Assembly: GCA_947522735.1 (NCBI GenBank)
Contig: CANNTZ010000042.1
Coordinates: 1 to 21,794 of the forward strand
Direction: 5' to 3'
Length of the DNA: 21,794 nt
Source of the DNA: an uncultured Oscillospiraceae bacterium
GTDB taxonomy: Bacteria > Bacillota > Clostridia > Oscillospirales > Ruminococcaceae
Shown: in pieces, positions 14,647-21,794 of the stretch
How the letters are laid out: each line of letters starts with the position of its first letter
Position numbering within the stretch: position 1 is the first letter of the stretch
The notes under the pieces: model-generated
The model's database searches: none
What the model was told of the DNA's origin: nothing
The model's input: the letters and a program-made list of their open reading frames with translations, nothing else
Made by a program: the position numbers and the translations under genes

Positions 14647-16317
14647 TTATCTCCAGTTGCCCTTCAGCACGGGGAGCTGATCCGCGTATTTATTATAGAT
14701 ATCCAGGACAAGCTGGCAATTGAAGCCGTTCAAGGTTTCGATGAAGTTGTCCCAATCGGAATCAAAGTTGAGCTCGCCCATGATGAACTTGGCCTGCTGT
14801 TCTTCAACATAGGTGGAAACCGGACTGGTGACCTCGCTGACGGCATTCTTTTCGTCCTCGGTGAGCAGGTTGCCGGGTATGCGGCGGCTGTAGGCTCCCT
14901 TTACCTCGCCGGAATTCATTCTGTCTATGAGCTTCCAAAGAGATTCTCTGGCGTGGTTGCTGTAATACTTTTCATAGTAAACACTGGCGGTGTTTAATCC
15001 GAAGGAACGGGTCCACGGATCCTGCCAAAGGCCGAGATCCGAGTAGAGATCGACATCTCCGTCTGGCTTGAGAGGGAGCTTGATGTTTTCCAGGAAATGC
15101 TTCTCGCCGTCGTCGCCATATTCGAAGGATACGCCCTCGATGCCGTAAGAGAGAAGGTCGGAGAACTCCTCGCTATATAAGAGATCCATTATGCGCGCAA
15201 TCAGCTCCGGATACTTGGTGTTCGCGCCGGAGGCGACGGCCCAGTTGAGCTGTCCGTCGCGCGGGATAGCAACCTCCTGACGGTAGACGGTGTAGCTCGG
15301 AGTGATGATCGAAATCTCCGGCCAGCTCTCGATGGCGGCGGGATAGAAGTTGGTGAAGCCCCACCTGCCCTCGTTGAGATCGCCATAGACGGTCTCCTCG
15401 GGAAGGGTGTTAATTTCGTGGCTGATCAGCTCCTCGTTCCACATGGTGTTCAGCGTCATGAGCAGCTTTTTGTATTCCTCTCTTGCCTTCTCGTGGAGAT
15501 GGGTATAGACATACTGATTGCTCTCGGTATCGAAGAAGAAGCTGCCGAGATAGCCGTATGAGAACATCTTTTCGATGCCGGAGGCGGCGGTGCCCATGCC
15601 CCAGGGGCAGTTATAGGGAATGAAATCGGGGCGCTCCTGCTTGATCTTGCGGCAGGCGTCAAGGAACTCGTCCAGGGTCTCGGGGGTCTTTATGCCGAGC
15701 TCGTTCATCAACGCATCATTTTGCAGTATACCGGTGCAGATGACGTCATCATCGTAGCCGGAGTTGAGCAGCGCATAGAGGTGCCCCTCGCTGTCGTAAA
15801 GAAACCCGGTCACGCCGTTGTTAGCCATGTATTCCTTGACGTTCGGCATATAATCCATCATCGGAGCAAAGTCGTAGAAGATGCCGTTGGGGCCGTAGGT
15901 GCTGAGGACGTGCGTGACTTGGTCGAAAATGGTGAAATCGGCTACGTCACCGGAGACGAAATATAGCTGGAGCTTGTTTTGATAGTCGTCCCCCGGGATC
16001 AGCTCCATGTCTACATTGATGTTGCCAAGCATCTCGTAGACCCTGTCGCAGATGACCATTCCGGTGGTGACGCCCTTCTGGTAAGCGCCCTGTCCAACAT
16101 CGAACCATCTGTAGGTGAGGGTGATCTCTTCGCCGGTATAGGGCAGGACAAATTCACTTTCGGGCATGTCTTTTTCGGATTCGCTCATGCCGGAGCTGTC
16201 CTTGCTTTCCTCCATCTTGGAGCTGCTCTGATCCGGCGTCGGCTTGGTGCAGGCGAACAGCGAAAGCGTCATGACGAGCACAAGCAGCAGAGCGATAAGC
16301 TTGGATACGTACTTCAT
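14647..16317 (-). CDS. ABC sugar importer solute-binding lipoprotein (LplA type)
   Basis: This is the 556-residue extracellular solute-binding protein of a carbohydrate ABC importer. It has a basic start, a hydrophobic core and lipobox LSLFAC with Cys23, then a Ser/Glu/Lys-rich tether (about 24-55). The body fits the long family-1 binding proteins of the LplA/AlgQ type: ITLTYRWFDVG, an aromatic-rich ligand region, and NCPWGMGTAASGIEKMFSYGYLG. AAGGAGG lies 9 bases before the ATG. It follows two permease genes with an 88-base gap. As is usual for this type, no ATP-binding subunit gene is present and a shared MsmK-like ATPase encoded elsewhere is probable. The ligand is most likely an oligosaccharide; its identity cannot be read from the sequence. 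Confidence 0.94.
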   Translation of the reverse strand: MKYVSKLIALLLVLVMTLSLFACTKPTPDQSSSKMEESKDSSGMSESEKDMPESEFVLPYTGEEITLTYRWFDVGQGAYQKGVTTGMVICDRVYEMLGNINVDMELIPGDDYQNKLQLYFVSGDVADFTIFDQVTHVLSTYGPNGIFYDFAPMMDYMPNVKEYMANNGVTGFLYDSEGHLYALLNSGYDDDVICTGILQNDALMNELGIKTPETLDEFLDACRKIKQERPDFIPYNCPWGMGTAASGIEKMFSYGYLGSFFFDTESNQYVYTHLHEKAREEYKKLLMTLNTMWNEELISHEINTLPEETVYGDLNEGRWGFTNFYPAAIESWPEISIITPSYTVYRQEVAIPRDGQLNWAVASGANTKYPELIARIMDLLYSEEFSDLLSYGIEGVSFEYGDDGEKHFLENIKLPLKPDGDVDLYSDLGLWQDPWTRSFGLNTASVYYEKYYSNHARESLWKLIDRMNSGEVKGAYSRRIPGNLLTEDEKNAVSEVTSPVSTYVEEQQAKFIMGELNFDSDWDNFIETLNGFNCQLVLDIYNKYADQLPVLKGNWR

Positions 16318-16405
16318 TTGTGGGTTCCTCCTTTTTATAAATAAATTTATATTTCAGACGCCGATGCCCTGCAATCAGGTACGGCACGGACGTCCGGAAT
16401 ACTGC

Positions 16406-17290
16406 TTAGCCCTTGAGGGAGCCTATGAGCACACCCTTTGCAAAATATTTTTGCAGGAAGGGATAGATTAACATGATGGGCGCGATGGTGATGACGACGA
16501 CCGCGCATTTCAGGGTTCGGGCTGTGATCTTCATGCCCGTCATCAGGAAAAACTGAGCCCGCTGCTCCCAGTCCCCCTTTGCCATTGTGACGAGCATGCT
16601 GCGCAGCAGCAGTTGTATTGGATACTTCTCAGGCGAGCGCAGATAAATCAGCGGGCCGAAATAGCCGTTCCATGAGCTGACCATCGAGAAGAGCGTCATC
16701 GTCGCAAGCAGCGGCATCGATAGCGGGACGACGATGAGAAAGAGGACATACATGTGTCCCGCGCCGTCAATCTTGGCCGCGTCCTTCAGCTCGTTCGGGA
16801 GCTGCATGAAGAAGGTGCGGTATATGGCGAGGTTCCATGCGCTCACGCCGGGGAGTATCAGCGCCCAGATAGTATCTATGAGCCCGAGGCTGGATATGAG
16901 CAGATAGGTGGGTATCAGGCCGCCGCCGAAAAACATGGTGATGAGAAAATAGATCATTATCGGCTTTTTAAAAACGAAGTCCGGCTCGGAGAGCGGGTAC
17001 GCGGTTATGCAGTGCAGGAACAGGCTGAGCGCCGTGCCGCTGACGGCATATATTATCGAGTTCAGGTAGTAGCGCAGTATATCCTTTTCTCTGAAAATAT
17101 ATTTGTAGGTGGAGAAGGTGAAGCCGACCGGCAGAAGCGTGATGTTGCCCCCGCCAAGCACCGCCGCGTCGCTCAGCGACATGGAGACACAGTATATGAC
17201 GGGATATACGAAGCAGATGGAGACGAAGACGAAGAATATGTAGATGAGGATCTGAAAAAACTTCTCGCCCGGAGATCTTTTGTAATACAT
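16406..17290 (-). CDS. ABC sugar importer permease (LplC/AraQ type)
   Basis: The 294-residue membrane protein has about six hydrophobic segments, beginning FFQILIYIFFVFVSICFVYPVIY (split here: FFQILIYIFF, VFVSICFVYPVIY). The permease EAA loop that contacts the ATPase appears as ELKDAAKIDGAGHMYVLF, and the C-terminus ends KYFAKGVLIGSLKG, typical of the second permease of LplABC systems. AAAGGAGAG precedes the ATG. It starts 21 bases after the LplB-type permease stop, so the two are co-transcribed and form the heterodimeric channel. Confidence 0.94.
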   Translation of the reverse strand: MYYKRSPGEKFFQILIYIFFVFVSICFVYPVIYCVSMSLSDAAVLGGGNITLLPVGFTFSTYKYIFREKDILRYYLNSIIYAVSGTALSLFLHCITAYPLSEPDFVFKKPIMIYFLITMFFGGGLIPTYLLISSLGLIDTIWALILPGVSAWNLAIYRTFFMQLPNELKDAAKIDGAGHMYVLFLIVVPLSMPLLATMTLFSMVSSWNGYFGPLIYLRSPEKYPIQLLLRSMLVTMAKGDWEQRAQFFLMTGMKITARTLKCAVVVITIAPIMLIYPFLQKYFAKGVLIGSLKG

Positions 17291-17311
17291 GCTATCTCTC
17301 CTTTCGCCGAA

Positions 17312-18223
17312 TCAAAAGAACGAGGCGGCGCCGACTTTTCTGTTGAGCCAGTTTGTGGAAAACGTGAGGATCAGGGCTATCACCGAGAGGAATATCCCGA
17401 CGGCGGCGGAATAGCTGAACTTTCCGCCCTCCAGGCCGTAGCGGTATATGTAGGTCCCGATGATGTCGGCGGTCTCGTAGGTGGTTGGGCGGTACATAAG
17501 CAGAACCTTTTCGGTGCTCGCGCTCAGCAGTCCTCCGACGGCGAAGATGAGCTGTATCTGTATCGTCGGCGCTATCGCCGGCAGGGTGATGTGCAGCATC
17601 TGGCGGAAACGCCCCGCGCCATCCAGCACGGCCGATTCGTACATCTCCTGATCCACGCCGGATATCGCGGCCAGATACAGTATCGAGCCGTAGCCGATGC
17701 CCTGCCATATGCCCGAAAACGTATATAGTGTGCGGAACCACTCCCTGCGATCAAAGAAGTTGATGCGCTGGCCTCCGAGCAGCTCGATGAGGTCGTTTAC
17801 AATGCCGCTTCGCAGCCCGAAAAGCTCCATCATCAGGCCGACGACGATAACTATCGAGATGAAGGTCGGCATATAGGATATCGTCTGGGTCACGCGCTTG
17901 AACACGCCGTCATTCAGCTCGTTTATCAGCAGCGCGAATATTATCGGCGCAGGAAAGCCGAACACCAGCGACAGCGCTCCCAGCCAAAGCGTGTTGCGTA
18001 TTATGCGCCAGCAGAACGGATCCCTGAAGAAGCTGGCAAAATGCCGCAGGCCCACCCATTGGCTCCCGAGTATGCCCTTGCCGGGATTGTAGTTTTGAAA
18101 CGCCATCAGTACACCGTAGATCGGAATGTAGTGGAAGATGAAAATCAGCACGATGCCCGGAATCACCATGAGACACAGCGGCCAATCGCGTCTGAGCCGC
18201 TCCGCGAAAGTTTTCTTGTTCAA
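17312..18223 (-). CDS. ABC sugar importer permease (LplB type)
   Basis: The 303-residue protein is the first permease of the importer. It shows the N-terminal LplB pattern (RDWPLCLMVIPGIVLIFIFHYIPIYG, written here as two parts: RDWPLCLMVIPG, IVLIFIFHYIPIYG), then AFQNYNPGKG, WVGLRHF and a run of hydrophobic helices. The EAA loop is ISGVDQEMYESAVLDGAGRFRQ. The start codon is TTG: AAAGGAGG stands 7 bases upstream and the family's N-terminus aligns with it. TTG may hold back translation of the channel relative to the binding protein. It is the first gene of the operon and is followed by the second permease, the binding protein and probably the propeller protein. Confidence 0.94.
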   Translation of the reverse strand: MNKKTFAERLRRDWPLCLMVIPGIVLIFIFHYIPIYGVLMAFQNYNPGKGILGSQWVGLRHFASFFRDPFCWRIIRNTLWLGALSLVFGFPAPIIFALLINELNDGVFKRVTQTISYMPTFISIVIVVGLMMELFGLRSGIVNDLIELLGGQRINFFDRREWFRTLYTFSGIWQGIGYGSILYLAAISGVDQEMYESAVLDGAGRFRQMLHITLPAIAPTIQIQLIFAVGGLLSASTEKVLLMYRPTTYETADIIGTYIYRYGLEGGKFSYSAAVGIFLSVIALILTFSTNWLNRKVGAASFF

Positions 18224-18238
18224 ATCGATTCCTCCTTT

Positions 18239-18249
18239 GGGCGTTGCCC
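18239..18249 (-). other. Small hairpin before the ribosome binding site
   Basis: GGGC/GCCC with a 3-base loop lies directly before the AAAGGAGG of the LplB-type gene. It is short (4 bp) but GC-only, and could influence access to the binding site. Confidence 0.3.
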
Positions 18250-18270
18250 GTCGTTCGTTTCGTTATTTCA

Positions 18271-18299
18271 ATGATAACATCGCATGAACAAAATGTAAA
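18271..18299 (-). promoter_or_regulatory. Promoter for the sugar importer operon
   Basis: On the minus strand: -35 TTTACA (18294-18299), 17-bp spacer, -10 TATCAT (18271-18276). Start near 18264, a 40-base leader. Two copies of ACAATAT on the plus strand (18305-18311 and 18313-18319) sit just upstream of the -35, a plausible activator site. Confidence 0.6.
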
Positions 18300-18304
18300 T
18301 AGAA

Positions 18305-18319
18305 ACAATATTACAATAT
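18305..18319. promoter_or_regulatory. Tandem ACAATAT repeat, candidate AraC site
   Basis: Two ACAATAT units with an 8-bp period lie immediately upstream of the importer -35 box. AraC activators usually bind direct repeats at this place. The period is shorter than the roughly 21 bp typical for AraC half-sites, so the assignment is weak. Confidence 0.3.
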
Positions 18320-18608
18320 ACCGATTTTCTTTCTTGTGATATAGACACAAATTATTGCCTCAAACGCAGTTTTTGGCGCGGGATCGCCCGTCTGCCCGGC
18401 AGGCAGTCGCCCGGCGGCTGGGGTGTGCGGGAAAGAAAACGGGGATAATATCAGCTTTGCGGACTAATGGCGAAGGCCGCCGGCGCCCGCAGCGCTCCTG
18501 ACCTTTGCCAATAAAGCGGGACACGGTGCGGCCGCTATATCGGAAATTGACGCCCTGCTGTTGGCAGGCGTCATTGCAAAAAAGCTTTTTATTATGCGAA
18601 ATATATGC
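18320..18608. other. Gene-free divergent intergenic stretch
   Basis: The stretch between the importer promoter and the metallopeptidase promoter holds no convincing gene. It contains an imperfect hairpin GACGCC/GGCGTC near 18549-18572, followed shortly by the palindrome AAAAAGCTTTTT. A short frame (AGHGAAAISEIDALLLAGVIA, shown in parts: AGHGAAAISE, IDALLLAGVIA) reads as protein-like but has no start, ribosome site or known match. Confidence 0.4.
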
Positions 18609-18614
18609 TATAAT
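18609..18614 (+). promoter_or_regulatory. Extended -10 promoter for the M50 gene
   Basis: TATAAT preceded by TGC, an extended -10. The matching -35 region is T-rich (TTTTTA about 17 bp upstream) and weak. Start near 18621, about 29 bases before the chosen ATG. Confidence 0.55.
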
Positions 18615-18649
18615 CATCGGTGTAGAGCTTTTTGAAGGGGATGACGAGA

Positions 18650-19789
18650 ATGAGAGACAAAAAGCACGCGGGCTCCCGGCTTCCCGGCCAGCTTGCCGGT
18701 ATATTATTTTTTCTGCTGATGGGTGCCGCCTGCGGCCTGACGATAGCCGTGATAAGCGATCGCGCGGGCGTCTGTGAGCTGCCGTTCGGAAGCTTTTTCC
18801 TGCTGCTGCTCGCCGAGGTGCTGCTGCTGTATGCCGCGATATTCACGCAGTTCCTCCTCCACGAGACCGGACACCTTGTGTTCGGGCTTGCAACCGGCTA
18901 TCGCTTTTCCTCGTTCCGCATCGGAAGCCTGATGCTGCTGCGCTCAAGAGGACGGCTGTGTCTGCGCCGCTTCTCGCTTGCCGGGACAGGCGGGCAGTGC
19001 CTGATGAGCCCGCCGGAAATGCGCGGAGGGAAGCTGCCGTTTGTGCTGTACAATCTCGGCGGCGCAATAATGAATCTCGTCCTTGCGGCGCTGTTTCTCG
19101 GGCTGTATTTTATCCTGCGCGGCGGGCCGCTGCTCTCGATGTTTTGCCTGCTGATGTGTGTCTGCGGCGTCGGTATAGGGCTTACTAACGGCATTCCGCT
19201 GCGCATGAGCGCCATCGACAACGACGGCATGAACGCCGTATCGCTTGGGCGTTCTCCCCGGGCGCTGCGGGCGTTCTGGATACAGATGACCGTCAACGCG
19301 CGCTCGGCGGACGGCGTCCGGCTGCGCGATATGCCTGAGGAATGGTTTGAAATGCCGGAGAAGGAGGAGCTCGGGAACGGCATGACCGCCGCGCTTGCCG
19401 TGCTGTGCGCCGAACGCCTGATGGATGCGCGCGACTTTGACGCCGCTGCCGAGCTGATCGACCGGCTGTGTGCGGAAAGGACGGCCATAGCGGGGATACA
19501 CTCCTTTCTGCTCTCCTGTGACCGCCTCTGCTGCGAGCTGCTTTGCGCGCGGGGGAAAGGGGAGGAGGTTCAGCCGCTCAGCCGCGAACGGCTCGCGCTC
19601 ATGCGGCGGATGAAAAGGTGTCCCGCCGTTATCCGCACAGAATATTTTTGCGCGCTGCTCCGCGAGCGTGACGGGGAGAAGGCCGGGAGGCTCCTGCGGC
19701 GCTTTGAGCGCGTCGCAAAAGCCTATCCCTACTCCGGCGATATCGAGGGCGAGCGGGAGCTTTTGCAGCTTGCCCGCGCCGCCGCCTGA
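18650..19789 (+). CDS. M50-type membrane metallopeptidase
   Basis: The 379-residue product is an integral membrane protein with the zinc motif HETGH (residues 71-75, in FLLHETGHLVFG) within a hydrophobic segment. A further motif, NGIPLRMSAIDNDGMN at 180-195, can supply the third ligand (Asp190 or Asp192) in the position of the classical NxxPxxxLDG. Hydrophobic segments precede and surround these. The C-terminal 170 residues are soluble, helical and Arg/Glu-rich, like TPR-type repeats. Site-2 proteases of this family cut membrane-embedded substrates; the substrate here is unknown. The start at 18650 was chosen because AAGGGG lies 9 bases before this ATG; the TTG at 18632 and ATG at 18641 lack that spacing. 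It has its own promoter and is followed by a separate TetR gene. Confidence 0.8.
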   Translation: MRDKKHAGSRLPGQLAGILFFLLMGAACGLTIAVISDRAGVCELPFGSFFLLLLAEVLLLYAAIFTQFLLHETGHLVFGLATGYRFSSFRIGSLMLLRSRGRLCLRRFSLAGTGGQCLMSPPEMRGGKLPFVLYNLGGAIMNLVLAALFLGLYFILRGGPLLSMFCLLMCVCGVGIGLTNGIPLRMSAIDNDGMNAVSLGRSPRALRAFWIQMTVNARSADGVRLRDMPEEWFEMPEKEELGNGMTAALAVLCAERLMDARDFDAAAELIDRLCAERTAIAGIHSFLLSCDRLCCELLCARGKGEEVQPLSRERLALMRRMKRCPAVIRTEYFCALLRERDGEKAGRLLRRFERVAKAYPYSGDIEGERELLQLARAAA

Positions 19790-19826
19790 CCGGGCGATGC
19801 CACCGGCCCATGTGAGGCCATATGTA

Positions 19827-19855
19827 TTGTAAATTCCGCAAGGATGTGCTATAAT
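19827..19855 (+). promoter_or_regulatory. Promoter for the TetR gene
   Basis: -35 TTGTAA (19827-19832), 17-bp spacer ending TGC, -10 TATAAT (19850-19855), an extended -10. Start near 19862. Confidence 0.7.
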
Positions 19856-19869
19856 TGATTGTAGTCAAT
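19854..19869. promoter_or_regulatory. Candidate TetR self-operator
   Basis: The inverted repeat ATTGA-N6-TCAAT overlaps the end of the -10 box and the transcription start of the tetR-type gene. This place suits self-repression. The arms are only 5 bp, so it could be chance. Confidence 0.4.
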
Positions 19870-19909
19870 ATTCCCTGTTGCGATATCCTCATGGAGGGGG
19901 TGAAAAACG

Positions 19910-20605
19910 ATGTCTAAAGGAATACAGGCGCGCGGAGTCACAAGGCTAAACAAGATGCTGAGCGCCGCTGTCAAGCTTTTTCTGGAAAACGGATACGAGA
20001 GAACCACAACCACCGCGATAGCCCGCGCTGCGGGAATGTCGCCCTCATCCTTTTTTGCCGCGTTCGAGACCAAGGAGGAGCTTTTGCTGGTGCTGGTGCA
20101 GAAGATGTTCGGCGACCAGTTTGACAACGCCGCGCGGATGCTCGGTCAGAACACCGATCCGCTGATGCTCTACTGCGTCGAAACGACGCTGCAAATGCAC
20201 ATTGTCGAGCTGTCAGAGCCGCTGCGCGAGATATATGTCATGGCGTATTCGCTGCCGACCACCTCGGACTACATATACCTCAAAACCTCCCAGAAGCTTG
20301 AGACGATATTCGCCGATTATCTGCCCAACGCACAGGAAAAAGATTTCTACGAGCTTGAGATTGCGTCGGCGGGCATAACCCGCGGCTTTATGGCGAAGCA
20401 CACGGATCTCTATTTCACCATGGAGCAGAAGCTGCGCCGCTATCTTGACTGCTGCCTGACGCTCTACCACGTTCCTGAGGAGCGCCGCAGCGCCGCTATA
20501 GCCGCCGTGCTGCGTATGGATCTTCGCTCCGCGGCGGAAAAGATCATCTCCGATATCTCGCAGAAGGCGAACGAGGGCTTTGCCTCGATGATGTCCGAGA
20601 ATTGA
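19910..20605 (+). CDS. TetR/AcrR-family transcriptional regulator
   Basis: The 231-residue protein has the TetR DNA-binding N-terminus at about residues 12-58: LNKMLSAAVKLFLENGYERT, TTTAIARAAGMSPSSFFAAF and ETKEELLLVL. The C-terminal all-helical ligand and dimer domain is not typed. GGAGGGGG lies 9 bases before the ATG. No transporter or enzyme is directly linked, so the target and ligand are unknown; the overlapping inverted repeat suggests that it controls at least itself. The M50 gene 120 bases upstream has a separate promoter. Confidence 0.93.
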   Translation: MSKGIQARGVTRLNKMLSAAVKLFLENGYERTTTTAIARAAGMSPSSFFAAFETKEELLLVLVQKMFGDQFDNAARMLGQNTDPLMLYCVETTLQMHIVELSEPLREIYVMAYSLPTTSDYIYLKTSQKLETIFADYLPNAQEKDFYELEIASAGITRGFMAKHTDLYFTMEQKLRRYLDCCLTLYHVPEERRSAAIAAVLRMDLRSAAEKIISDISQKANEGFASMMSEN

Positions 20606-20621
20606 CGCGCCTTATGAAAAG

Positions 20622-20665
20622 AAAAACGCTTTGCCGGGATTTTTCCTCCTTGGCAAAGCGTTTTT
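20622..20665. terminator. Strong bidirectional terminator
   Basis: A perfect 14-bp stem (20622-20635 with 20652-20665) has AAAAA on one side and TTTTT on the other, with a 16-base loop. It ends the tetR-type transcript on the plus strand and the convergent unknown gene on the minus strand. Confidence 0.9.
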
Positions 20666-20676
20666 ATATATTTCCG

Positions 20677-21480
20677 TCAGATAAGCTCATCTCCGTGGCT
20701 TTCCATCCATTCGCGAGCAGCGTCGTAGGCGTCGTAGTCGAGATCCGCCATAGTGTTTGTGTGCAGCACTATCCCCTCGGCCTCGCCGCGCCGGATCCTT
20801 TCGAGATAGAAATCGAGCTGCCAGAGCACCGCCTTGCGTGTCGCTTCCCTATCCTCGCCGAAATTCCAGAGATAGCAGCCGAACATTCGCCGCTGCTTCG
20901 GCGTCATCCGCTTGAAGATTTCAAACTTCTCCGGGATAAGCGGTACGTCGCTCTCCTTCCACGTCCACATTATTACTCCGTCGAACGGCTCGATGTATTT
21001 CATAAAGGTGTTGTCCTCCGCCTCGTCCGTCCCAAACTCGTGGGTATAGAGAACCATCCACATATCCAACTGGTTCTCCGGATCGCGGTGCAGACGCTCG
21101 TGCGCTTTTTTCAGGTTTTCGAGCGGAATCTCTCGGTGGTAATCGAAATCCGTGAGACCTGTACGCTTGAAGTCGTCGTAGACGACGGCGGTCACGTTAG
21201 GAAATTCCTCCCGCATGGACGCGACCCCGTCCAGAACCGACAGCTCCCTTGTCGCGGCAAACGTCTCCCACCCGACGTTCCTGAACGTTGTGAAGGATTT
21301 GTTGTACTGCCGCCGGTTTACCTCAATGTCCATCGGCACCATAAACACATTGCGCACGCCCAGATAAAGGCACGCCTCCGCGGGAGTCATTCTGGACTCT
21401 CCGCCGTTGCCGCATTTATGGTTGAATATCCCCTCCGGGTGTCCCCACAGCCACATTTTTTCTCTCAATGCCTCGCTCAT
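20677..21480 (-). CDS. Protein of unknown function, TIM-barrel-like
   Basis: I do not recognise this 267-residue protein. It has no signal peptide or membrane segment. Hydrophobic strands ending in acidic or aromatic residues recur (VFMVPMDIE, VTAVVYDDF, LDMWMVLYTHEF, FDGVIMWTWKES, FGCYLWNFGED, GIVLHTNTMADL), the rhythm of a TIM-barrel enzyme. The two acidic strand ends, YDDF and WTWKES, could be catalytic as in glycosidases. AAGGAGG lies 8 bases before the ATG. It is divergent from an AraC-type regulator, which often controls a neighbouring sugar-related gene. A glycosidase-like role is inference. Confidence 0.75.
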   Translation of the reverse strand: MSEALREKMWLWGHPEGIFNHKCGNGGESRMTPAEACLYLGVRNVFMVPMDIEVNRRQYNKSFTTFRNVGWETFAATRELSVLDGVASMREEFPNVTAVVYDDFKRTGLTDFDYHREIPLENLKKAHERLHRDPENQLDMWMVLYTHEFGTDEAEDNTFMKYIEPFDGVIMWTWKESDVPLIPEKFEIFKRMTPKQRRMFGCYLWNFGEDREATRKAVLWQLDFYLERIRRGEAEGIVLHTNTMADLDYDAYDAAREWMESHGDELI

Positions 21481-21516
21481 TGCCGTATCCTCCTTATTTT
21501 TCGGATTTCCATATAT

Positions 21517-21546
21517 ATTTTATCATGTCCGACGCCTCTCTGTCAT
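21517..21546 (-). promoter_or_regulatory. Promoter for the unknown TIM-like gene
   Basis: On the minus strand: -35 ATGACA (21541-21546), 18-bp spacer ending TGA, -10 TAAAAT (21517-21522), extended -10 type. Start near 21510, about 30 bases before the ATG. Confidence 0.6.
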
Positions 21547-21589
21547 TAGGCAGATCGGCTGCATTTTTGGCGGAATCAGTCTCCGACCG

Positions 21590-21618
21590 TTGCAATCGGG
21601 GGCAGTCTGGTGTAAAAT
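21590..21618 (+). promoter_or_regulatory. Promoter for the AraC/cupin regulator
   Basis: -35 TTGCAA (21590-21595), 17-bp spacer, -10 TAAAAT (21613-21618). It is divergent from the promoter at 21517-21546; the two -35 boxes are 43 bp apart, so one bound regulator could act on both. Confidence 0.65.
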
Positions 21619-21642
21619 ATATGTGAAGGGTGGTGAAGCTGC

Positions 21643-21794
21643 ATGGAGCTCACGGAGAAGGCCGCGCCCTGCTTTACTCGGCGGGATTTTCCTATCCACG
21701 AGAACAACGTATACATTCATATGTCCTCGGAATATCCGGATTTCATCGGCGTGCCGCACCGGCATGAATACATCGAGATCGTCTATATCATATC
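21643..21794 (+). CDS. AraC-family regulator, N-terminal cupin part (cut by window end)
   Basis: The first 50 codons are present and open to the window edge. They encode MELTEKAAPCFTRRDFPIHE, then NNVYIHMSSEYPDF and HRHEYIEIVYI. The HxHxxxE-type cluster (HRHEYIEI) is the start of the sugar-binding cupin of AraC regulators. GGTGG lies about 9 bases before the ATG. The DNA-binding domain should lie beyond base 21794. It is divergent from the unknown TIM-like gene, which it probably regulates. Confidence 0.75.
   Translation, partial: MELTEKAAPCFTRRDFPIHENNVYIHMSSEYPDFIGVPHRHEYIEIVYII

Noticed and set aside
16754..17728. 324-codon plus-strand frame across two permease genes
   Set aside because: It spans two well-supported membrane protein genes on the other strand and has no family features.
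18490..18600. Protein-like stretch without a start codon before the M50 gene
   Set aside because: Too short and without a start, ribosome site or known match to call a pseudogene.
20602..21549. 315-codon plus-strand frame over the terminator and the unknown gene
   Set aside because: It runs through a strong terminator and opposes a gene with a good ribosome site and promoter.

Overview
The window looks like a chromosomal segment from a GC-moderate, spore-forming member of the Clostridia, probably a gut or anaerobic Oscillospirales-type bacterium. The evidence is a SpoIVB sporulation protease, Shine-Dalgarno sites of the AAGGAGG type before nearly every gene, sigma-A-like promoters (several with an extended TGn -10), and LplA/LplB/LplC-type sugar importers paired with a membrane-bound AraC regulator. 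Taxonomy is inferred from gene content only. I see no rRNA, tRNA, CRISPR array or insertion sequence.

Layout, left to right. (1) 44-597: rplS (ribosomal protein L19) on the minus strand, with a structured leader and its own promoter. (2) 948-2135: spoIVB on the plus strand, ending in a hairpin shared with the convergent cluster. (3) 2189-10895, minus strand: a large secreted GH20-like protein, then an 18-bp gap, then a 79-residue, four-cysteine peptide that looks like a RiPP precursor. After it come a hairpin and an internal promoter, then a lipoprotein, an HPr-kinase-like P-loop protein, a radical SAM/SPASM enzyme and a PqqD-like recognition protein. (4) 11191-18299, minus strand: a sugar-uptake and sensing locus with two ABC permeases, a solute-binding lipoprotein, a beta-propeller glycosidase-like protein and a 762-residue transmembrane AraC regulator. 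(5) 18609-20665, plus strand: an M50-type membrane metallopeptidase and a TetR regulator, each with its own promoter, closed by a strong bidirectional terminator. (6) 20677-21794: a minus-strand protein of unknown function, divergent from the start of an AraC/cupin regulator cut by the window edge.

How the parts may work together. The importer operon (permease, permease, binding protein) probably brings in an oligosaccharide. The propeller protein may process it, and the AraC sensor probably reads an extracellular or lipoprotein-bound signal and controls the operon and perhaps the GH20-like gene next to it. The GH20-like protein shares a transcript with the small Cys peptide, and the maturation-type genes follow directly. 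The best candidate for an undescribed system is therefore 2189-5474: a four-Cys precursor, radical SAM/SPASM, PqqD, HprK-like kinase and lipoprotein, embedded behind a secreted glycan-binding or glycan-cleaving protein. Its product and its link to the glycosidase are inference.
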